Assembly: GCF_026262505.1 (NCBI RefSeq)
Contig: NC_067203.1
Coordinates: 25,587,411-25,651,410, forward strand
Origin: Trichomonas vaginalis G3
Taxonomy: Eukaryota; Parabasalia; Trichomonadida; Trichomonadidae
Length of the DNA: 64,000 nt
Direction of reading: 5' to 3'
In this document: piece after piece, positions 56,675-64,000 of the stretch
How the letters are laid out: each line of letters begins with the position of its first letter
Position numbering within the stretch: position 1 is the first letter of the stretch
Notes under the pieces: model-generated
Databases searched by the model: none
What the model was told of the DNA's origin: nothing
Seen by the model: only the letters and a program-made list of their open reading frames with translations
Program-made: the position numbers and the translations under genes

Positions 56675-58043
56675 GCATTTCTATACCATGCACAAACTGT
56701 CATGTAAGGTGGCATGTATTTTTTACCTAGTCCTGTAGATGTTGTTGTAAAAGTATGTTGGTGGTTTCCTCCTGGTTCAGTTTGTCGAAAAGTCTTTTTT
56801 GCTGAATGGTTATAATCTGGAGATAAAACGTCATAGCCAGCTTCATACTCTGAGTTGTATAATGGGTGGTCTCTTAATGAGTGGCTATGGTCGCCAGAAA
56901 AGTTTGTTGTACCAGAATGACTATGTGGTGGCAAGTTGTCGACAGATATCGTTTTACTTCCACCTGTTTTCTTTGGAGTGTGTGCACAATACAAAAAACT
57001 TTCGAGTATTTGAGTCCAAGTTCCAAAACCAAGTACTACTTCTGGTCTGGTAGAGTTCATTGACGTATAAATAGAGCCTATAGGATATAATGTTTGAAGT
57101 ATTTCTGTCTTTAATGTTTGAAGCTCTGTTTTGTCTGCTTTCTTGTCATATAAATCTTGAGCAGTGAATTTAATATTATGTTCATCCTTCATGACATAAA
57201 CATCTTTACATCTAATGTTTCTCATCGTCGTTATGTCGTCATCCGATGTTAAACCTTGTGGAAAGTTAGGAGGTTTACAATATAATGCATCCCCACCAGT
57301 TTCTTCAACCGTTCCTTCAATACTTTCTATAGCAACAGTTGTAAAACTTGTATGTGTATGGTTCTTGTCAGCTTTGTCATCTAACTTTTCTTGTAAGTTT
57401 GCAATATTTGCAATGGTATGTGTATGTCCAACGTCACTTTTCCTGTTTAAGGTTTCTTGTAAGTTTGTAATATTTGCAATGGTATGTGTATGGTTCTTGT
57501 CGGCTTTAAGGTCTAAACATCCTGAAACCCACCCTGTATTGGCTTTACCTTCTAAAATCTTCGATGTCCGTTCATGGTACCATTCAACCATTTCTTTAAT
57601 TTTTTCATCTTTTTCATCCACATATTCCTTATCTGCCTTCTTCACTAACCCACTAGCCAGATATGCTAACTCATCGTCAACATATGTTTTATCTGCTTTC
57701 TTTTCAACATCCTCTTTCGTTGCATAAGCTTTGTTAGCTCTTTCTTCTTCTTTTGCTATTGCATCGTCTACATACTCTTTGTCAATCTGCTTTCAAAAGA
57801 AGTTCATCTATAGGTTTCTCGTTTAAAGTTCGTTTTGTTGGATTTATACAAACAGTATGGTTCTTATTGTCTTGAAACAGAAACTCATCTGTCATTGGGT
57901 TTAATGTCAGTTTTAGGTTTCCTTCTTTCAATGACTCAGATATCTTAGAATATTTGAAAAGTTTTGTTGTGTTCTTATTTAGAGCTTGCATAATGAGTGT
58001 CGGTTGTGTGTATTTCTCTCATAGACGCTGTTTCATTTGACAT
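56671..58043 (-). pseudogene. Fibre shaft and tail-collar-like gene of mosaic B (broken)
   Basis: An ADK-repeat helical lead (KADKEYVDEKDEKIKEM), phage-fibre repeats HTHTIANITNLQETLNRKSD, then the collar-like end YPIGSIYTSMNSTRP, LPPHSHSG, GDHSHSL, GNHQHTF and KYMPPYMTVCAWYRNA. It combines in one gene what Polinton A carries as two (30177-33260). Trimeric fibre by family. About two breaks. Confidence 0.65.
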
Positions 58044-58061
58044 TTTTATTCTAGATAAAAT

Positions 58062-58890
58062 ATGCTTCCAATAGAAAAAGAAAATTCAAGAGTTGCTACA
58101 ACTAAACCATTAGATGAACTTTTACTAATGTCGGTCAAAAGTTTGAGACAGAGACCGTAAAGCATGAAGGCTATCGTTTTGACTACCCATTAAGATGGCT
58201 CAGAGACCCATCTGTCACAAAAGCTATTGGCTTTCGTAGAATGAAGTTTGTGTCTGTAGAAGATAAAATTTTCCATTTATTGTAAGGTTTCATATAGATT
58301 ATATATCTGAAGGGAAACGAAAAATGTGGGAAGAAATTGAGCTAATACAAGTTGACCTTTCATCTCTCTCTACAGACTGCGTTAAAAATATAGAAGATAA
58401 AAAATAATTCATGTTATGCAAAATATGGATGAATATGCAAATACCGAAGCACACTTTATTGAGAATTGTATATGACAAACAAAATTCACAAGTTCATTTC
58501 AAATCTACGAAGACAATCCAAAGAAAAGACGAACAAATATATACAGAATTCACTGCAATGTCATGGTATTATTTGCAAAGAATGTTAAATCAGAAAGTCG
58601 AACTTCCTTTAGCAAATATTTACAGTCGATATGCAAGAGATGAACCATATTATTTATTTAAAGATGTTTCGACCCCAGCTGCTATTATTGTCATGCTTCA
58701 TTTTCTGGCGCCCAAAACTCTTTCTTATGCTTGGCAAATGACTTTTACGAAAAACCTACAAAGTTATACGAACCACCAAGTGGAAGTATTTCAGACTTTC
58801 AAGTATGGTTTACTACAGATGGAAGAAAAAGAATAATTCCATTATACCATGCTTTTACTTAAACTTAGTTTCATATACAACTACTATCGA
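58062..58890 (+). pseudogene. Minor-capsid-like gene of mosaic B (broken)
   Basis: The RFDYPLRWLRDPSVTKAIGF block matches the early blocks of 20220-21076 and 36210-37088, and a long middle part follows. Divergent from the fibre gene over an 18-base spacer containing CATTTTTATTCTAGATAAAA, which carries the Polinton box. Several breaks. Confidence 0.5.
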
Positions 58891-59034
58891 ACGGTTAAAA
58901 ATATAATTTTTTAATTACGGTTGAGGTTGGATTTGGTTGCCAACTAGACTGTGGTGCAGTTCAGGCTGTGTATAACAGAGCTTGTTCTTCTGGTTCAGGT
59001 CTTTAGGTATAATACCAACAACTGACCTACTCTT

Positions 59035-59145
59035 TTACCAATATTTTGACACCTTCCAAATTCCTCTCCTACGGTTTTTTATTCCATTCCATATACCTCT
59101 TCCAACATTTCGAAAGAAGTTTCCTATCTTACTGAAGAAACCCAT
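59035..59145 (-). CDS. Amphipathic basic peptide, 36 aa
   Basis: MGFFSKIGNFFRNVGRGIWN and GIKNRRRGIWKVSKYW: a textbook amphipathic cationic helix. It resembles the starts of the proteins at 37312 and 55701 and may be the head of a membrane-lytic minor capsid protein. The region downstream may hold a decayed remainder. Confidence 0.4.
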   Translation of the reverse strand: MGFFSKIGNFFRNVGRGIWNGIKNRRRGIWKVSKYW

Positions 59146-59214
59146 TTTACTATATGTAAAATCTAATGTCCACCTAGTCTCTTAACGTTTCCTTCTGAGT
59201 TCCATAGCATTCTT

Positions 59215-59526
59215 TTAACTGGAGCTCATACATTCTATTTCTCCTCTGTAGAAAACATACTCTGGGTCAACTCCTGTGTTCGCGTCATCTGCATAGAGTT
59301 GTTTATATCCCACTTCGGGGTTTGTATAAAACTCTTTCCATCTCATATTTGCATACCATGGTGGCAAACCTAACGCAGCGTCATTTGACATGGCAGTTTG
59401 CATTTGTACATCTGTTGGCACTTGACCATAGTTTGCCATTGCAGTTTGTATTCTAACTTCATTTGGAATATTCTCTGGGTTTGGTTGTCCAGGTTGCTGT
59501 GCATTCGCTAAGTTCTGTGCGTCCAT
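59215..59526 (-). CDS. Unknown Polinton protein, 103 aa, first copy
   Basis: MDAQNLANAQQPGQPNPENI, then an internal repeat VRIQTAMANYGQVPTDVQMQ / TAMSNDA, then an acidic C-terminus. A TTTTTATCTAATATTAA leader precedes the ATG. It is downstream of the methyltransferase and a small membrane protein, an arrangement repeated in the second copy (62224-62448), where the C-terminus is replaced. Unknown function. Confidence 0.55.
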   Translation of the reverse strand: MDAQNLANAQQPGQPNPENIPNEVRIQTAMANYGQVPTDVQMQTAMSNDAALGLPPWYANMRWKEFYTNPEVGYKQLYADDANTGVDPEYVFYRGEIECMSSS

Positions 59527-59669
59527 TTAATATTAGATAAAAATATCTCTTACGAGTACATATGCTGAACATTTGCAGACATTGGTTCATCTTCATATTC
59601 TCTGTACTTTCTGCCACGTCAAATAAATAAATGACACAATGGAAAAAACCTAAAACAAGTAGTCCTATT

Positions 59670-60482
59670 TCAAACCACATTACTTACTAGTAAAATTTCT
59701 TTGTTATGACACTTTCTCCAGTTTATAGGACCTCTCTCATATTCTATCTTATCGTATCTAAACTCATAGTCATGTATGTCCTCTAACCATCTCATGACAC
59801 TTTCCAAACCACTTTTATCGGATGTAAAGTAAAAGCATGGATGGTTATGTATAACGTCTAAAGTTTCTAAAGAGTCTCTCAAAGTCCAGTCTACTTGGTA
59901 TTGAAAATCCCATGTGTTATAGAACGGCGGGTCCACTATAAAGAAAACATTTTCCTTGTCTTTGTATTTTTCATACAACTCTGTCCAACGACATCTCACA
60001 AACTCTATACCCTCAATATATTTTTCTATGTCCTCTTTGAAAACCTTTGTATAGTTAAGATATAAAACTTTTGACATAAGTGTTTCAATGTCATGAACTC
60101 TTATAGAACCACTATATAATAGTCTAGCAGATATACTATCCCAGTCAATATATTCTGCTTTTTTCAAAACCTCTCTCACAATATTTTTCTTATCTAATGG
60201 TATACGTTCCATCTTACCTATAGGTATCTTTTCTTTCAACTCACTCAATATTTTGTTTGTGTCTGGTATATGTTTGAGACGGTTCATATAGTTGTCGAAG
60301 TCATTGCATATAATCTTTGAGTCAGGAAATACAGTATGGCACAAATGAGATATATAGAAACTTCCACCGAACAAATCTACAAATGTTAGACCATTCGGTA
60401 GTTTCTTAAGTTCTCTCAATAGAATATCTTTACATCTACTCTTATTTCCAAAGAAGGGTAACGGTGGTTTTGTAAAATTCAT
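59670..60482 (-). CDS. D12-class adenine-N6 DNA methyltransferase, 270 aa, first copy
   Basis: The ATG of MNFTKPPLPFFGNKSRCKDI is taken; the longer frame runs back through the element end. Motifs: FFGNKSRCKD and VDLFGGSFYISHL (S-adenosylmethionine binding), CNDFDNYMNRL, and the catalytic FFIVDPPFYNT (DPPY variant). Family Dam/D12; it methylates adenine, probably in a short target, and could mark Polinton DNA or affect host 6mA. The frame is whole although its neighbours decay. It lies about 180 bases inside the poly-T element end. Confidence 0.85.
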   Translation of the reverse strand: MNFTKPPLPFFGNKSRCKDILLRELKKLPNGLTFVDLFGGSFYISHLCHTVFPDSKIICNDFDNYMNRLKHIPDTNKILSELKEKIPIGKMERIPLDKKNIVREVLKKAEYIDWDSISARLLYSGSIRVHDIETLMSKVLYLNYTKVFKEDIEKYIEGIEFVRCRWTELYEKYKDKENVFFIVDPPFYNTWDFQYQVDWTLRDSLETLDVIHNHPCFYFTSDKSGLESVMRWLEDIHDYEFRYDKIEYERGPINWRKCHNKEILLVSNVV

Positions 60483-60616
60483 TTTATATATATATAATAA
60501 AAATGTTTTTACCTGAAAAGTGACAGAAAAGTGACAAAACATGAAAACATATATATTTTGTGAAAAGCTCCTGGAAGACCCGTATATAAGAACTTCATTT
60601 ATACTAAACATCTTCA

Positions 60617-60651
60617 GGGGCTAGAGGGGCGCAGCCCTGGAAGCCCCACTA

Positions 60652-60687
<36 letters not shown>
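60617..60687. repeat. Polinton B end: nested hairpin and 33-base T run
   Basis: GGGGCT (60617-60622) pairs with AGCCCC (60642-60647) around an inner AGGGGC/GCCCT hairpin, then CACTACCC and T33. The second element end (63744-63805) has the same layout with a different, still paired inner stem. Confidence 0.75.
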
Positions 60688-60690
<3 letters not shown>

Positions 60691-60890
60691 TTTTAATATA
60701 AATAAAAAACTTTTTTATACAAAAAATTACAATCAATCGATAAATATTATAAAACATTTATTCCAAAAAGATTAAGTAATAGGTGGGATCCTGCATATAA
60801 TATAATTTTATGTCATAAAGTTTACAAATTTTAGATGGACCACAGTGAGAATGTGAGTGGTTAATTTAAAGGTGGTCTGATAAAGATCTC

Positions 60891-61860
60891 GAAGCTTACT
60901 CAACACAGCATGAAGCAGTTTCTAATACACAATCTTACTAGTGGTGTTTCGGTCGCCAGCGCTCTCATAGGGGTGCTGATTTCAAAAACCACTACTTCAA
61001 ATTATTCAACAATACTCAATGCAGCATGAAGCAGCTACTACTGCTGTATCTTACTGGTAGTGTTTTGGTCGTTGGCTCTTGCACAGTCTCTCAGATTTTC
61101 AAAATTTTTTTCAACACTATCTTGTTTCGCTCTCAGAAAGCTATCCTACAAAGACATCGAAGCTTACTCAACACAGCATGAAGCAGTTTCTAATACACAA
61201 TCTTACTAGTGGTGTTTCGGTCGCCAGCGCTCTCATAGGGGTGCTGATTTCAAAAACCACTACTTCAAATTATTCAACAATACTCAATGCAGCATGAAGC
61301 AGCTACTACTGCTGTATCTTACTGGTAGTGTTTTGGTCGTTGGCTCTTGCACAGTCTCTCAGATTTTCAAAATTTTTTTCAACACTATCTTGTTTCGCTC
61401 TCAGAAAGCTATCCTACAAAGACATCGAAGCTTACTCAACACAGCATGAAGCAGTTTCTAATACACAATCTTACTAGTGGTGTTTCGGTCGCCAGCGCTC
61501 TCATAGGGGTGCTGATTTCAAAAACCACTACTTCAAATTATTCAACAATACTCAATGCAGCATGAAGCAGCTACTACTGCTGTATCTTACTGGTAGTGTT
61601 TTGGTCGTTGGCTCTTGCACAGTCTCTCAGATTTTCAAAATTTTTTTCAACACTATCTTGTTTCGCTCTCAGAAAGCTATCCTACAAAGACATCGAAGCT
61701 TACTCAACACAGCATGAAGCAGTTTCTAATACACAATCTTACTAGTGGTGTTTCGGTCGCCAGCGCTCTCATAGGGGTGCTGATTTCAAAAACCACTACT
61801 TCAAATTATTCAACAATACTCAATGCAGCATGAAGCAGTTTCCAATTCAACAATACTCAA
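60891..61860 (+). repeat. 268-bp tandem repeat, 3.6 units
   Basis: Units start GAAGCTTACTCAACACAGCA at 60891, 61159, 61427 and 61695 and are virtually identical. Each unit is a dimer of two diverged halves, both starting GCATGAAGCAG and containing a TCTTACTxGTxGTGTTTxGGTCG block. Short frames in it are not genes, since 268 is not a multiple of three. Confidence 0.9.
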
Positions 61861-61878
61861 CATAGCATGAAGCAGTTT

Positions 61879-62165
61879 CTAATAAATATATACATATATA
61901 AATATATACATATATAAATATATACATATATAAATATATACATATATAAATATATACATATATAAATATACATATATAAATATATACATATATAAATATA
62001 TACATATATAAATATATACATATATAAATATATACATATATAAATATATACATATATAAATATACATATATATATATAAATATACATATATATATATATA
62101 TAAATATACATATATATATATAAATATACATATATATATAAATATATAAATATATAAATAACAAA
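61879..62165. repeat. 16-bp A+T minisatellite
   Basis: AAATATATACATATAT repeated about 17 times, shifting to shorter TATATA variants at the right. The apparent Tyr/Ile-rich frames are by-products. Confidence 0.95.
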
Positions 62166-62223
62166 ATACAATCAAAAAATAGTGTTTGGAAATTTAAGGT
62201 TAAGTGTCACTTTTTCGTAAATT

Positions 62224-62448
62224 CTACCACACTCCTTCAGGGTTTGTATAAAACTCTTTCCATCTCATATTTGCATACCATGGTGGCAAACCTAACGCAG
62301 CGTCATTTGACATGGCAGTTTGCATTTGTACATCTGTTGGCACTTGACCATAGTTTGCCATTGCAGTTTGTATTCTAACTTCATTTGGAATATTCTCTGG
62401 GTTTGGTTGTCCAGGTTGCTGTGCATTCGCTAAGTTCTGTGCGTCCAT
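62224..62448 (-). CDS. 103-aa-type protein, second copy (74 aa, altered end)
   Basis: Identical to 59215-59526 over the first 71 residues (to FYTNPEG), after which the fragment ends against foreign sequence. As a partial Polinton gene it is probably not functional. Confidence 0.5.
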   Translation of the reverse strand: MDAQNLANAQQPGQPNPENIPNEVRIQTAMANYGQVPTDVQMQTAMSNDAALGLPPWYANMRWKEFYTNPEGVW

Positions 62449-62471
62449 TTAATATTAGATAAAAATATCTC

Positions 62472-62603
62472 TTACGAGTACATATACTGAACATTTGCAG
62501 GCATTGGTTCATCTTCATATTCTCTGTACTTTTCTGCCACGTCAAATAAATAAATGACACAATGGAAAAAACCTAAAACTAACAATCCGATTTCAAACCA
62601 CAT
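62472..62603 (-). CDS. Small single-pass membrane protein, 43 aa
   Basis: MWFEIGLLVLGFFHCVIYLF then DVAEKYREYEDEPMPANVQY: one clear membrane segment at residues 4-21 and an acidic Tyr-rich tail. It overlaps the last codons of the methyltransferase. The corresponding gene of the first copy (near 59.54-59.68 kb) is not intact. Confidence 0.55.
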   Translation of the reverse strand: MWFEIGLLVLGFFHCVIYLFDVAEKYREYEDEPMPANVQYMYS

Positions 62604-63406
62604 TTACTTACTAATAAAATTTCTTTGTTATGACACTTTCTCCGGTTTATAGGACCTCTCTCATATTCTATCTTGTCATATCTAAACTCATAGTCATGTA
62701 TGTCCTCTAACCATCTCATAACGGTTTCCAAACCACTTTTATCGGATGTAAAGTAAAAGCATGGATGGTTATGTAAAACGTCTAAAGTTTCTAAAGAGTC
62801 TCTCAAAGTCCAGTCTACTTGGTATTGAAAATCCCATGTGTTATAGAACGGCGGGTCCACTATAAAGAAAACATTTTCCTTGTCTTTATATTTTTCATAC
62901 AAATCTGTCCAATGACATCTCACAAACTCTATACCCTCAATATATTTTTCTATGTCCTCTTTGAAAACATTTGTATAGTTAAGATATAAAACTTTTGACA
63001 TAAGTGTTTCAATGTCATGAACTCTTATAGAACCACTATATAATAGTCTAGCAGATATACTATCCCAGTCTATATATTCTGCTTTTTTCAAAACCTCTCT
63101 CACAATATTTTTGTTATCTAATGGTATACGTTCCATCTTACCTATAGGTATCTTTTCTTTTAACTCTTTCAATATATTGTTTGTGTCTGGAATATGTTTG
63201 AGACGGTCCATATAGTTGTCGAAGTCATTGCATATAATCTTTGAGTCTGGGAATATTATATGACACAAATGGGATATATAGAAACTTCCACCGAACAAAT
63301 CTACAAATGTTAGACCATACGGTAGTTTCTTAAGTTCTCTCAATATAATATCTTTACATCTACTCTTATTTCCAAAGAACGGTAACGGTGGTTTTGTAAA
63401 ATTCAT
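62579..63406 (-). CDS. D12-class adenine-N6 DNA methyltransferase, 275 aa, second copy
   Basis: More than nine residues in ten agree with 59670-60482, with all motifs kept: FFGNKSRCKD, VDLFGGSF, CNDFDNYMDRL, VDPPFYNT. The C-terminus is a few residues longer (SKCGLKSDC) and overlaps the small membrane-protein gene. Differences are spread out and mostly conservative, as expected if both copies were kept under selection until recently. Confidence 0.85.
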   Translation of the reverse strand: MNFTKPPLPFFGNKSRCKDIILRELKKLPYGLTFVDLFGGSFYISHLCHIIFPDSKIICNDFDNYMDRLKHIPDTNNILKELKEKIPIGKMERIPLDNKNIVREVLKKAEYIDWDSISARLLYSGSIRVHDIETLMSKVLYLNYTNVFKEDIEKYIEGIEFVRCHWTDLYEKYKDKENVFFIVDPPFYNTWDFQYQVDWTLRDSLETLDVLHNHPCFYFTSDKSGLETVMRWLEDIHDYEFRYDKIEYERGPINRRKCHNKEILLVSKCGLKSDC

Positions 63407-63489
63407 TTATATATAATAATAAAAATGTTTTTTCCTGAAAAGTGACAGAAAAGTGACAAAACATTTACGATGAAATCATGACAAATTCA

Positions 63490-63540
63490 TGAGGTGAGAA
63501 AAGAGGTGAGAAAACAGGTGAGATCTCACCTCTTCACCTA
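63490..63540 (-). repeat. Iteron module, GGTGA type (fragment C)
   Basis: GAGGTGAGAAAAGAGGTGAG, then CAGGTGAGATCTCACCTC, then TTCACCTAAACATTATTTTT: the most regular module in the window. 25-bp satellite units (TTACGAAGAAGTTTTGACAA) lie at its right. Confidence 0.85.
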
Positions 63541-63743
63541 AACATTATTTTTGTCTGATTTTACGAAGAAGTTTTGACAAAACATTTACGAAGAAGTCTT
63601 GACAAAACATGAAAACATATATAATTTGTGAAAAGCGACACATTATATAATGTTTTCGACCCAGAAGAAGGCTTCTTCCCAGAAGCAAGGAGGAAGAAGA
63701 AGAGTCCTCCGAATATCAACTTCATTTATATTAAACATCATCA

Positions 63744-63805
63744 GGGCTAGAAGGCACGAAGTGCCTGGAAGCCCCACTACCTTTTTTTTTTTTTTTTTTT
63801 TTTTT
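63744..63805. repeat. Polinton C end: nested hairpin and 24-base T run
   Basis: GGGCT (63744-63748) pairs with AGCCC (63770-63774); the inner stem AGGCAC/GTGCCT has a GAA loop; CACTACC and T24 follow. DNA to the right (63806-64000) shows no recognised feature. Confidence 0.75.
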
Positions 63806-64000
63806 AATATAGATATTAAAGAGACTTTTTATATAATATTCATAAAGATTTTCCAAAAATATGATACCGCAAAATTAAAAAAGTGACGTCTTGAGTGGAG
63901 TCAAAGGTCGAAATTGCTAGCTAAATGTTTTTTTAGCGAAATTGCGTATTGTACGTTTTTTTCGCAAAACGAAACCCTTAGTAAAAATCAGCATTCTAGG

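Larger units (their letters stand above)
40086..60690. mobile_element. Polinton mosaic B, broken
   Basis: About 20 kb of Polinton DNA without a capsid gene in view: helicase remains, two integrase types, ATPase remains, a compact small-gene block, PolB remains, fibre and minor-capsid relatives and an adenine methyltransferase, ending in a hairpin and poly-T at 60.6-60.69 kb. Two unrelated integrases and abrupt changes in composition show that at least two elements are joined. Well over a dozen breaks. The first integrase copy is almost identical to that of Polinton A, so part of it is young. Confidence 0.7.
62200..63805. mobile_element. Polinton end fragment C (duplicate of 59.2-60.7 kb)
   Basis: Same gene order as the end of mosaic B: 103-residue-type gene, small membrane protein, D12 methyltransferase, then hairpin and T24. 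Unlike the first copy it holds an iteron module flanked by 25-bp satellite units between gene and terminus. The left end breaks off at the AT minisatellite. Young; one gene is shortened. Confidence 0.75.

Noticed and set aside
61079-61833. Three identical 72-residue frames
   Set aside because: Products of the 268-bp tandem repeat; identity reflects array homogenisation.
61847-62175. Tyr/Ile-rich 98-105-residue frames
   Set aside because: Translations of the AT minisatellite in all three frames.
63650-63886. 78-residue basic frame before the T run
   Set aside because: Runs through the terminal hairpin and codes poly-Phe from the T tract; absent from the first copy of the element end.
1-64000. 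tRNA and rRNA genes, LTR retroelements, LINEs
   Set aside because: No cloverleaf, rRNA core, LTR pair or reverse transcriptase motif was seen on either strand by eye; a tool scan could still find a tRNA.

Overview
The window looks like nuclear DNA of the parabasalid Trichomonas vaginalis or a close relative. It is A+T rich and intronless, it carries a TCA-Y-T-W initiator element a few bases upstream of a host ATG, and most of it is Polinton (Maverick) DNA, which is typical of that genome. Species assignment is inference; no search was run.

Layout. 0-2.6 kb: the 3' end of one host gene and a complete host coiled-coil gene. 2.6-9.5 kb: gene-poor, hairpin-rich DNA with 122-bp units that each fold as a three-way junction, a 2-kb foldback built from them, a second 122-bp family, a 113-bp family, two long perfect hairpins and a candidate structured RNA ending in a T5 run. 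9.7-12.26 kb: a pogo/Tigger-like DDE gene whose start lies in a palindrome shared with the Polinton ends. 12.3-40.1 kb: Polinton A with nested inverted repeats, flanked on both sides by a 25-bp satellite. It carries a major capsid protein, a protein-primed DNA polymerase B, integrase, packaging ATPase, KilA-N protein, collagen-like and tail-collar-like fibre proteins and many small unknown genes; most frames are whole, a handful are broken. 40.1-60.7 kb: a mosaic of broken Polinton DNA with SF3 helicase and ATPase remains, two unrelated integrases, a compact less A+T-rich set of small genes, PolB remains, fibre and minor capsid relatives, and a D12-class adenine methyltransferase. 60.9-62.2 kb: a 268-bp tandem repeat and a 16-bp AT minisatellite. 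62.2-63.8 kb: a second copy of the methyltransferase-bearing Polinton end.

How it works together. The A genes are a virus-like kit: capsid and fibre proteins, ATPase for packaging, PolB for protein-primed replication, integrase for insertion, methyltransferase and KilA-N as probable regulators. Many of their ATGs follow a shared TTTTTAT(C/T) motif unlike the host initiator. A recurrent iteron module (a GATC-centred palindrome plus repeated words) sits in the Polinton ends and around one internal gene; its words change in concert between copies, which suggests a protein-binding site with drifting specificity.

Caution: 38.8-43.2 kb holds an N gap and unusually frequent small length differences against its sister copies, so poor sequence quality may explain part of its decay.
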